A DNA stretch of 44,361 bases, from assembly GCA_019459485.1 (NCBI GenBank), contig JAIBEZ010000008.1, positions 1 to 44,361 on the forward strand. Direction: 5' to 3'. Below the pieces are notes generated by a model that saw only the letters and a list, made by a program, of their open reading frames with translations, was not told where the DNA came from and did not search any database. The DNA comes from Prolixibacteraceae bacterium (GTDB lineage: Bacteria; Bacteroidota; Bacteroidia; Bacteroidales; Prolixibacteraceae). A program made the translations under genes and the position numbers. Within the stretch, counting starts at the first letter, position 1; each line of letters begins with the position of its first letter. This document shows, piece after piece, positions 8,469 to 15,251 of the stretch.

Positions 8469-9707
8469 ATGAAATTACAGATATTCTTATTGATTTCTAT
8501 TCTTTCCGGAAACTTGTTTGCCCAAGACATCGTCGAATGGCGTGGCCCGAACCGTTCCGGAATCTACCCTGAGCAGAATCTACTGAAAAGCTGGCCTGAA
8601 AATGGTCCTTCGCTTTTATTGGAATTGAATGATATTGGGAATGGCTATTCGTCACCTGTGGTTTATAAAAATACGATATACGTAACCGGACTAAAAGATA
8701 CGCTCGATGTAATTTCGGCTTACACTACAGACGGAGCGAAAAAGTGGGAAACACCCTACGGACGTGCGTGGGCGCGTACATACCCAGAAACCCGATGTAC
8801 TCCAACCATCGAAAATGACAGGATCTATCTGATCAGTGGCATGGGCGAAGTGGTTTGTGTCGAAACTGTTTCAGGAAAAATACTGTGGAATGTTGATGCC
8901 GACAAAATCTACAGTGGTGAACCTCACCGATGGGGAGTTGCCGAGTCACCCGCAGTTTCAGATGACGCTGTATTTTATGTAACCGGTGGTGACGAAACTT
9001 CCGTGGTTGCCTTCGATAAAACCAATGGCAAACTGCTTTGGAAATCGAAAAGCCTTGGCGGATCCCGAGCTTACGCTTCTTCGTTAATTATTGAAAAAGC
9101 AGGCATGCAACTATTGCTTGCACAGACGGCCAACGATTTGATTGGAATAAACATCGAAAACGGTGAAATTCTTTGGACTTACAACCTCATTCAGTATCAC
9201 ATTAATCAGCAGGGAAAAGGGGGAAATACCAATACTCCACTATTTTATAACAATGAAATTTTCGTAACAAGCGGATACGATCATGCGGCAGTTTTGTTAA
9301 GTCTGGCTGATGACGGACGCTCGGTTTCGTTAAAATGGGCCAATCCCGATTTTGATAGCCACATGGGTGGCGCGGTTAAAATTGGCAATCATATATTTGG
9401 GTCAAACTGGAAAAACAACAGCAATGGCAATTGGGTCTGTGTTGACTGGAATACCGGAAAAACCATGTACGAAACCCATTGGCACAACAAAGGGCCAATT
9501 ATTTCGGCTGACGGAATGCTTTATTGCTACGAAGAAAAATCAGGACATTTGGCGCTTGTTAAGCCCAATCCGGAGAAATTCGAAATCATCAGTTCATTCA
9601 AAATCGAAAAGGGAACAGGCCCGCACTGGGCACATCCTGCTATCTTTGATGGAAAATTATTTGTTCGGCACGGCGAATATTTGGCGGTCTATGAACTGAA
9701 AAAATAG
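8469..9707 (+). CDS. Exported PQQ-type beta-propeller protein (propeller 3)
   Basis: A signal peptide ends LFA before QDIVEWRG (cleavage near residue 18). The mature part has PQQ-like blades with motifs such as ENGEILWTY, TNGKLLWKS and NTGKTMYE. It is the closest paralogue of propeller 2 in the window. Most likely it is a soluble periplasmic protein working with the other propellers. A REP-like hairpin lies 24 bases after its stop, in front of propeller 4. The specific partner or cofactor cannot be deduced. Confidence 0.8.
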   Translation: MKLQIFLLISILSGNLFAQDIVEWRGPNRSGIYPEQNLLKSWPENGPSLLLELNDIGNGYSSPVVYKNTIYVTGLKDTLDVISAYTTDGAKKWETPYGRAWARTYPETRCTPTIENDRIYLISGMGEVVCVETVSGKILWNVDADKIYSGEPHRWGVAESPAVSDDAVFYVTGGDETSVVAFDKTNGKLLWKSKSLGGSRAYASSLIIEKAGMQLLLAQTANDLIGINIENGEILWTYNLIQYHINQQGKGGNTNTPLFYNNEIFVTSGYDHAAVLLSLADDGRSVSLKWANPDFDSHMGGAVKIGNHIFGSNWKNNSNGNWVCVDWNTGKTMYETHWHNKGPIISADGMLYCYEEKSGHLALVKPNPEKFEIISSFKIEKGTGPHWAHPAIFDGKLFVRHGEYLAVYELKK

Positions 9708-9730
9708 CAAATAAAATTGATCGAAGCGAT

Positions 9731-9765
9731 ATCCTTTGCCGTTCACTTCAGTGAACGGACAGGAT
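9731..9765. repeat. REP-like hairpin (TATCCTTTGCCGT family)
   Basis: CCGTTCACT (9739-9747) and AGTGAACGG (9750-9758) form a perfect 9-base stem with a two-base loop. ATCCT (9731-9735) and AGGAT (9761-9765) form an outer stem. The lead TATCCTTTGCCGT is identical to that of the hairpin at 17106-17133, also just behind a propeller gene. Confidence 0.6.
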
Positions 9766-9786
9766 GTAAAATAAAACAAATAAATT

Positions 9787-11205
9787 TTGGAAAAGAATAT
9801 CAAATACATCCTGTGGTCGGTTATTGGTGTAATGCTGATCCTTTTTTTCTGGTGGCTCCTGAAAGACCCAACCAACCAGTTTGTTGAAAGCATTCCCGGG
9901 GAAGATAACAAAGGCGCCGATTCGACGGTTGTGGATGTGGTGAATATCGGCGAGAACTTCGAATCATTCGGAACTTCAACTTCCACTTTAAAAGGAACTT
10001 GGACCCGTTTTCGTGGCGCCGATTTCGATAACATTGTAAAGAACCCACAACCGCTTAAAAACTCCTGGTCGGGTGATCAGCCTGAAATTCTCTGGTCGGT
10101 TGAACTCGGCGAAGGCCATGCCGGACCAGCCATTTACGAGGGAAAAGTTTACCTGATGGATTACGATGAGGTCAAACGCGAAGATGCACTGCGGTGTTTT
10201 TCACTCGAAGATGGCAAGGAGCTTTGGAGGCGTTCCTATAAATTGAGCGTCAAACGAAATCATGGAATGTCGCGCACAGTGCCCGCTGTAACTCCGGAAT
10301 ACGTGCTGACGATTGGACCACGTTGCCACGTGATGTGCGTCAAACGCGAAACCGGTGATCTCGTTTGGGGGCTCGACATGGTTCAGAAATACCAGACCGA
10401 AGTACCGCTGTGGTTTACCGGACAATGTCCGATGATCGACGGCAACAAAGCGATTCTTGCTCCTGGCGGAACTTCTGTAATGATTGCAGTTGATTTGGCC
10501 ACGGGCGAAGTTTTATGGGAAACTCCAAATCCGGGCGGGATACAAATGTCGCACTCTTCAATTGTTCTCTGGACTTTTAACGGCAAGAAAATGTATGTCT
10601 ATAGCGCTGTTGGGGCAGTAATTGCCGTGTCAGCAGAAGGCGACGATGAAGGCAAAATTCTCTGGCAGTCAACAGCCTGGAATCACGCGGTGGTGGCTCC
10701 GGCTCCGGTTTGTTTCCCCGATGGAAAGATATTTTTAACTGCGGGTTATGGCGCCGGAAGTATGATGATAAAAGTAACTCCTTCAGGAGCAGAATATAAA
10801 GTGGACGTTTTAAAGGAATTCAGCCCGAAGGATGGAATGGCATGCGAACAGCAGACGCCCGTAATTTGGGATGGAATGATGTTTGGAATTCAGCCCAAAG
10901 ATGCCGGACCGTTGCGCAACCAACTGGTTTGTGTTTCTCCAGACGACGTTACAAAAGTGATCTGGACTTCAGGAAAAGATGGACGTTTTGGCCTGGGCCC
11001 TTACCTGATTGCTGATAATAAAATGTTTGTGCTAAGCGATGATGGAACGCTGACGATGATTAAACCTGACAGTAAAAAGTACGTTCAAATGGCGCAAAAA
11101 AAGCTGTTCGACGGGCATGATGCCTGGGGACCGATGGCCATTGCCGACGGGCGCTTGCTGTTGCGTGATGCGAAAACAATGTATTGTGTAAACATTAGCC
11201 AATAA
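9787..11205 (+). CDS. Membrane-anchored PQQ-type beta-propeller protein (propeller 4)
   Basis: Residues 6-24 form one transmembrane helix, followed by a short linker and a propeller that starts FRGADF near residue 75. The positive N-terminus (KNIK) predicts the propeller outside the inner membrane. I use TTG at 9787: an in-frame TAA lies six bases before it, and the next ATG, at 9831, would cut into the membrane helix. Blade motifs include TGDLVWGL, ATGEVLWE and EDGKELWRR. It sits 4 bases ahead of the NHL-type propeller gene, so the two are surely co-transcribed. The anchor suggests that it fixes a periplasmic complex to the membrane. Confidence 0.8.
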   Translation: MEKNIKYILWSVIGVMLILFFWWLLKDPTNQFVESIPGEDNKGADSTVVDVVNIGENFESFGTSTSTLKGTWTRFRGADFDNIVKNPQPLKNSWSGDQPEILWSVELGEGHAGPAIYEGKVYLMDYDEVKREDALRCFSLEDGKELWRRSYKLSVKRNHGMSRTVPAVTPEYVLTIGPRCHVMCVKRETGDLVWGLDMVQKYQTEVPLWFTGQCPMIDGNKAILAPGGTSVMIAVDLATGEVLWETPNPGGIQMSHSSIVLWTFNGKKMYVYSAVGAVIAVSAEGDDEGKILWQSTAWNHAVVAPAPVCFPDGKIFLTAGYGAGSMMIKVTPSGAEYKVDVLKEFSPKDGMACEQQTPVIWDGMMFGIQPKDAGPLRNQLVCVSPDDVTKVIWTSGKDGRFGLGPYLIADNKMFVLSDDGTLTMIKPDSKKYVQMAQKKLFDGHDAWGPMAIADGRLLLRDAKTMYCVNISQ

Positions 11206-11209
11206 AACT

Positions 11210-12184
11210 ATGAATCGGAAACTGGTAAATATCGTATTGATCGTTCTGGCAGTGGCAATTGTGGTTGTTATTGGAAAGGATTTTATCGGGAAGAAAGCCG
11301 GAAAAAACATTGAGAATCCCTACGAATACAACATCGATGAATTTCGGCAGGTGGACTCGACCCAGATTTTATATACTGAAACCCTGAATTTTCCGGTCAA
11401 AGTTCACGATTGGGGCGGAATAACCGTGTCCGATTCCATGATCATTGTGGCAACTGCCAACGAGTTAATCAAGTTTAATTATTCCGGAAAGGAGATTTTA
11501 CGCAAGCAGTTGATCGACACCGCTACCTGCGTAACCATTGACGATAACCGTCAGATTTGGATCGGGATGCGCCATTATGTGGTGATGTACGACCTGAACG
11601 GAACGCTGGTGAAACGCTGGAATTCGTTTGGCGACCGGTCTGTAATTACTTCACTGGCCGTTTCCGGAGAAAATGTGTACGTGGCCGATGCCGGAAACCG
11701 GATTGTTCATCAGTGCAATACAAACGGACAAATTCTGCAAAAAATTGGGGAGAAGAATGAGCAAAAGGGGATTTCCGGATTTGCAATTCCAAGCCCGTAT
11801 TTCGATGTGGCCATTGACGATGGCGGTTTTTTGTGGGCGGCAAATACAGGGAAGCACACTTTCGAAAATTACAATCCGGATGGTTCACTGCGCACATCCT
11901 GGGGTGTAACGAGTTTCAAAATTGAAGGTTTCAGCGGTTGCTGCAACCCTGCTCATATCTCGATTCTGGATGACAATTCATTCATCACCAGCGAAAAAGG
12001 AATGCCTCGCATTAAGTTGTACGATCAGCATGGACAATTCATTGGTGTGGTGGCACCACCGGCGGCATTCGAAGGTTCATTGGCACCCGATATTGCGGTG
12101 GACAAACAGCATCGTGTAATTGCCCTCGACTTTGAACGCCAGCAAGTACGAATTTTTGAAAAGAAAGATGAAAATGAAAGATAA
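11210..12184 (+). CDS. Membrane-anchored NHL-type beta-propeller protein
   Basis: One N-terminal helix (about residues 5-22) anchors the 324-residue protein, with a propeller of NHL-like blades outside. Blade motifs are VYVADAGNRIV, FDVAIDDGGFLWAANT and RIKLYDQHGQFI. An adjacent cysteine pair in SGCCNPAHIS (near residue 245) could bind metal or form a disulfide. The gene overlaps the next one by 17 bases, and the next gene encodes a Tat-exported cysteine protein, so coupled translation and joint function are likely. It may be a docking platform for the ferredoxins. The exact partner is unknown. Confidence 0.75.
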   Translation: MNRKLVNIVLIVLAVAIVVVIGKDFIGKKAGKNIENPYEYNIDEFRQVDSTQILYTETLNFPVKVHDWGGITVSDSMIIVATANELIKFNYSGKEILRKQLIDTATCVTIDDNRQIWIGMRHYVVMYDLNGTLVKRWNSFGDRSVITSLAVSGENVYVADAGNRIVHQCNTNGQILQKIGEKNEQKGISGFAIPSPYFDVAIDDGGFLWAANTGKHTFENYNPDGSLRTSWGVTSFKIEGFSGCCNPAHISILDDNSFITSEKGMPRIKLYDQHGQFIGVVAPPAAFEGSLAPDIAVDKQHRVIALDFERQQVRIFEKKDENER

Positions 12185-12386
12185 TACAACCAATAGACGT
12201 GACTTTTTCAGAAAGGCAGCGCAGCTCACCTTTCTGTCGGCCATGATTGGCGGAACTGCATATTTGCTGGTCGAAAACCGGGTTCAGTTGGAAGGTTGCG
12301 GCGATAATCAGTTTTGCAAAAACTGTCAGAAAATAACGACTTGTTCGTTGGATCAGGCTAAAAAATACAAGAAAGATGAGCGATAA
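12168..12386 (+). CDS. Tiny Tat-exported four-cysteine protein
   Basis: The product has only 72 residues. It begins with a twin-arginine signal, NRRDFFRKAAQ, and a hydrophobic stretch (about residues 20-35) that may stay as a membrane anchor. The short tail holds four cysteines, C44, C50, C53 and C59, in the order C-x5-C-x2-C-x5-C, enough to bind one Fe-S cluster or another metal. I chose 12168 because it is preceded by AAGAAAG and stays close to the twin arginines; 12174 is equally possible. The gene overlaps both neighbours, the NHL propeller and the ferredoxin. Tat export suggests that the cluster is loaded in the cytoplasm first. I know no named family. Confidence 0.7.
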   Translation: MKMKDNTTNRRDFFRKAAQLTFLSAMIGGTAYLLVENRVQLEGCGDNQFCKNCQKITTCSLDQAKKYKKDER

Positions 12387-12969
12387 AAATGAACCCAAAA
12401 GCATTGAGCGCCGTCGGTTTATCCGCAGCGGGATGCAAATGGCACTGGCTGTTTCGCTGGGCGGGGTGGCTGGTATTTCGTTCCTGAAAGCAACTCCCAA
12501 AGATCTTGTTTGGCAAATCGATCCTTTCAAATGTGTGCAATGCGGGCGCTGTGCCACCGAATGTGTGATGACGCCTTCGGCAGTAAAATGCGTGCATGCC
12601 TACGCTTTATGTGGTTATTGTGATTTGTGCGGCGGATACCTGAAACCCGATGCGAATACCCGGAGCACCGCTGCCGAAAATCAGCTTTGCCCGACTGCCG
12701 CCATTAAACGTAAATTTATTGAAGAGCCTTATTACGAATACGAAATCATTGAAGATCTGTGCATCGGTTGTGCTAAGTGTGTTGCCGGTTGTACTGCTTT
12801 CGGAAACGGATCGTTCCATTTGCAGATTCGACACAACTTGTGCAAAAATTGTAACGACTGCGCTATCGCACGTGTTTGTCCGGCTGAAGCTTTTGTGCGT
12901 GTTCCGGCCGATACTCCGTACTTAATTAAGGGTGATTTTACCAAAGGAAGCGGACATAAGAAAGCATAG
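12376..12969 (+). CDS. Tat-exported ferredoxin with four Fe-S motifs (NapG-like)
   Basis: The 197-residue protein has a twin-arginine signal (ERRRFIRSG, residues 11-19) and a hydrophobic region to about residue 37. Seventeen cysteines fall into four groups: 53/56/59/63, 72/79/82/85 plus 105, 129/132/135/139 and 156/159/162/168, each fitting a [4Fe-4S] cluster. This is the layout of NapG/NrfC-type periplasmic electron carriers, which normally work with a NapH-type membrane partner; such a gene follows at 13866. It overlaps the tiny Tat gene by 11 bases. It is predicted to move electrons on the outer face of the inner membrane. Donor and acceptor are not known. Confidence 0.9.
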   Translation: MSDKNEPKSIERRRFIRSGMQMALAVSLGGVAGISFLKATPKDLVWQIDPFKCVQCGRCATECVMTPSAVKCVHAYALCGYCDLCGGYLKPDANTRSTAAENQLCPTAAIKRKFIEEPYYEYEIIEDLCIGCAKCVAGCTAFGNGSFHLQIRHNLCKNCNDCAIARVCPAEAFVRVPADTPYLIKGDFTKGSGHKKA

Positions 12970-13006
12970 GAAAGCAGGCAGTCGCAGTCACAATTTTCAG
13001 GAATTT

Positions 13007-13031
13007 CTAAGATCACAAATTGTGACCTTAG
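13007..13031. promoter_or_regulatory. 25-base dyad with core TCACAA-A-TTGTGA
   Basis: Twelve-base arms around a single central base match except for one position. The core TCACAAnTTGTGA is shared with the palindrome at 13282-13300. This suggests two sites for one dimeric DNA-binding protein, possibly the ORF6N product. Confidence 0.5.
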
Positions 13032-13050
13032 AGGAAGGAGTAGAAAAACT

Positions 13051-13075
13051 TTGAGGTGCAATTTTAGCACCTTAA
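13051..13075. repeat. Hairpin GAGGTGC/GCACCTT in the ORF6N leader
   Basis: TTGAGGTGC pairs with GCACCTTAA at eight of nine positions across a 7-base AT-rich loop. No T-tract follows, so it is probably not a terminator for the ferredoxin gene. Confidence 0.45.
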
Positions 13076-13137
13076 ACAGACATTGAAAGAACAAACATTT
13101 TTGGGACTCTGAAAGTGTCAAATTTGAATAACCGCGG

Positions 13138-13252
13138 GCTTCGACGTGAGATCAATCGAACGGTAAAGCGAAGCGGAACCCGTGGATAAGATGAAGAAAA
13201 CATTATCGTCCGCGCTGAAATGATCAACTGAGAAATATTCTGATTGCGGACG
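13138..13252. repeat. Two successive inverted repeats (REP-like)
   Basis: GCTTCG (13138-13143) pairs with CGAAGC (13169-13174), and CGTCCGC (13207-13213) pairs with GCGGACG (13246-13252), with loops of 25 and 32 bases. The second resembles CCGTCCG/CGGACGG at 17154-17201 in sequence and loop size, and both places have two hairpins in series. This looks like one dispersed repeat family. Confidence 0.45.
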
Positions 13253-13281
13253 GAGTGAGAAAATCGAATAAAATAGATAGG

Positions 13282-13300
13282 TTATCACAATTTGTGATAA
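13282..13300. promoter_or_regulatory. Perfect 19-base palindrome upstream of the ORF6N gene
   Basis: TTATCACAATTTGTGATAA is a perfect dyad of two 9-base arms around one base, 60 bases before the ORF6N start. It shares the TCACAA/TTGTGA half-sites with the dyad at 13007-13031 and is a good candidate operator. Confidence 0.55.
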
Positions 13301-13360
13301 GCTTTGAAGGTTACGAGAAGATGCAAAATGTTGAAATAGAATAGCTAAGTGATGTAAACC

Positions 13361-13879
13361 ATGCAACTGGAAAAAATTCAAACCAAGATATACGAAATCC
13401 GGGGACAAAAGGTCATGTTGGATTCTGAGCTTGCTGAATTGTACGAAGTTGAAACTAAAAATTTGAATCTTGCAGTTAAGCGTAATTTAAAGCGCTTTCC
13501 CCCTGATTTTATGTTTCAACTTACTAAATCAGAATGGGATATTTTGAGGTTGCAAATTGAAACCTCAAAGGGTAGGGGCGGAACAAGGTATTTACCTTAT
13601 GCTTTTACAGAACAAGGAGTTGCGATGTTAAGTGGCGTTCTTAATTCAGATAAAGCAATTGAAACAAACATAGCTATTATGAGAGCCTTTGTATTTATGC
13701 GACAATATGCCCTGACTCATAAAGATTTGACAGAAAAATTGCTGGAGCTTGAAAATAAATACGACAAGCAATTCAATGACATATATGATGCAATAAATTT
13801 TCTGTTGAAAAAAGACGATCAGGAAACCGTGCAAAAACAGCGCAAACGAATAGGTTATAAAAACGATGAGACTAATTAA
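13361..13879 (+). CDS. ORF6N-domain DNA-binding protein
   Basis: The N-terminal 90 or so residues form an ORF6N domain: GQKVMLDSELAELYEVETK, then NLKRFPPDFMFQLTKSEW, then YLPYAFTEQGVAMLSGVL. The C-terminal part is a charged helical or coiled-coil tail (KLLELENKYDKQFND). ORF6N occurs in phage antirepressor-like proteins and widely on Bacteroidota chromosomes, where its role is unknown. The gene sits between the NapG-like and NapH-like genes and overlaps the NapH-like start by 14 bases, so the downstream gene probably depends on its translation. Palindromes upstream may be its binding sites. It could be a regulator of the block or an inserted selfish module. Confidence 0.85.
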   Translation: MQLEKIQTKIYEIRGQKVMLDSELAELYEVETKNLNLAVKRNLKRFPPDFMFQLTKSEWDILRLQIETSKGRGGTRYLPYAFTEQGVAMLSGVLNSDKAIETNIAIMRAFVFMRQYALTHKDLTEKLLELENKYDKQFNDIYDAINFLLKKDDQETVQKQRKRIGYKNDETN

Positions 13880-15137
13880 ACGATACTTTTTACTGATTTC
13901 GATACTGCTTTTTACCGCAGTTCAATCTTTTGCTGCCGATCCGCAACAGCGGTTCCCAAAGCCCGAATTTGATACAGGCTACGTTCAGCCTGATACCAAA
14001 GCGCCATCAGCCCGAATGATTTTTCTGGAATATTTCGATGTATTGATATTGTTCATCGTTTTATCCCTGGTCACTTGGTTTCTGCTGAAAAAGCGCTCCC
14101 GAAAAGGTGTTTTCTGGACTTCGGTTTTCACTTTGCTGTATTTTGGTTTTTACCGCGAAGGTTGCATTTGTTCCATTGGAGCTATTCAGAATGTGGTGTT
14201 GGGTATCGTCGATCCCACTTATGCAATACCGCTAACAGCTTTGCTTTTCTTCCTGTTGCCATTGATTTTTGCACTTTTCTTTGGACGTGTTTTTTGTGGA
14301 GGAGCCTGCCCGTTGGGAGCCATTCAGGATATCGTGGTTTTAAGACCCATCGAATTGCCCAAATGGATTCAGAAAGTGCTGGGCTTAATTCCGTATTTGT
14401 ACCTTGGGTTGGCCATTTTGTATGTGGCCACCAAGTCCGAATTTATCATCTGCCGTTACGATCCGTTTGTTGGGTTATTCCGGTTTGATGCGCCTTTCAA
14501 TATGTTGATTCTTGGGATTTTGTTTCTGGCAGTTGGAGTTTTTGTCGCCCGTCCATATTGCCGGTTCTTCTGTCCCTACGGAGTTTTGCTGGGCTGGATG
14601 TCGAAGTTTTCGTCCAAACACATGACCATCACACCTTCAGCATGTATTCAGTGTAAATTGTGTGCAAATTCGTGTCCGTTTGGCGCTATTGACGAGCCGG
14701 TTGTTGAAACCGGAAAACGCCGCAGCAATGTGAATCGCCTGATGACTTATTTTGTGCTTCTGCCGTTGTGGATTGGAATTGGCGGGTTTGCCGGTTCCAT
14801 GTTGCATGTGCCGTTGTCAAGATTTAATCAGACTGTTTATCTGGCCGAGCAAATTGTAGAACATCCTGAAGTAAAGAATGATCCAAAAAATATTGATGTC
14901 CGGACCTTTATGGGTTCCGGAAAATCGACCGAACAATTGGTGGTTGAAGCGGATGCAATTCGCAACCAATTTTATTGGGGCGGTTGGATGTTGGGCGGTT
15001 TTATGGGATTGGTCATCGGCACAAGCCTGATTGGTTTATCGAAATTCAGGAAACGTACCGACTGGGAACCCAACAAAACCAATTGCCTGAGCTGTGCCCG
15101 CTGCATGGATTATTGTCCGGTGAAGAAAGAGGCATAG
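13866..15137 (+). CDS. Membrane polyferredoxin (NapH/NosR-type 4Fe-4S protein)
   Basis: The 423-residue protein has a signal-like first helix and about seven further membrane segments. It carries two CxxxCP motifs typical of the NapH/NosR family (C144/C148 and C232/C236) and two ferredoxin motifs (C260/C263/C266/C270 and C407/C410/C413/C417), the last at the extreme C-terminus. C100, C102 and C196 are extra. Such proteins pass electrons between the quinone pool or cytosolic carriers and periplasmic ferredoxins. With the Tat-exported ferredoxin upstream it forms a NapGH-like pair, but no nitrate reductase is present. The start at 13866 overlaps the ORF6N gene. The C-terminal motif could be on the cytosolic side, close to the HydCB-like protein. 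Confidence 0.9.
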   Translation: MRLIKRYFLLISILLFTAVQSFAADPQQRFPKPEFDTGYVQPDTKAPSARMIFLEYFDVLILFIVLSLVTWFLLKKRSRKGVFWTSVFTLLYFGFYREGCICSIGAIQNVVLGIVDPTYAIPLTALLFFLLPLIFALFFGRVFCGGACPLGAIQDIVVLRPIELPKWIQKVLGLIPYLYLGLAILYVATKSEFIICRYDPFVGLFRFDAPFNMLILGILFLAVGVFVARPYCRFFCPYGVLLGWMSKFSSKHMTITPSACIQCKLCANSCPFGAIDEPVVETGKRRSNVNRLMTYFVLLPLWIGIGGFAGSMLHVPLSRFNQTVYLAEQIVEHPEVKNDPKNIDVRTFMGSGKSTEQLVVEADAIRNQFYWGGWMLGGFMGLVIGTSLIGLSKFRKRTDWEPNKTNCLSCARCMDYCPVKKEA

Positions 15138-15142
15138 GCAGG

Positions 15143-15177
15143 GGCAAAGAGCAAGGGGCATGGAGACTGGATCAGAA
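15143..15177. repeat. Short period-7 repeat after the polyferredoxin stop
   Basis: Five heptads of GGCAAAG/AGCAAGG/GGCATGG type begin six bases after the stop codon and decay to the right. This is the same kind of structure as in other spacers of the window, but with a different sequence. Confidence 0.45.
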
Positions 15178-15251
15178 AAATGATTGAATGATCTGACAGC
15201 AAAACAACTTTTACAACTTGATAACAAATACAACAACGATAACCTATAATA

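Larger units (their letters stand above)
12970..13360. other. 391-base gap with palindromes and hairpins, leader of the ORF6N gene
   Basis: No gene is credible here. The stretch holds a 25-base dyad (13007-13031), a hairpin (13051-13075), two inverted repeats with long loops (13138-13174 and 13207-13252) and a perfect 19-base palindrome (13282-13300). It separates two genes of one redox pathway that would normally be adjacent, so it looks like an inserted segment together with the ORF6N gene. Confidence 0.7.

Noticed and set aside
13118-13408. Minus-strand frame of 96 codons in the ORF6N leader
   Set aside because: It runs over the palindromes and the ORF6N start, has no family likeness and no start signal.
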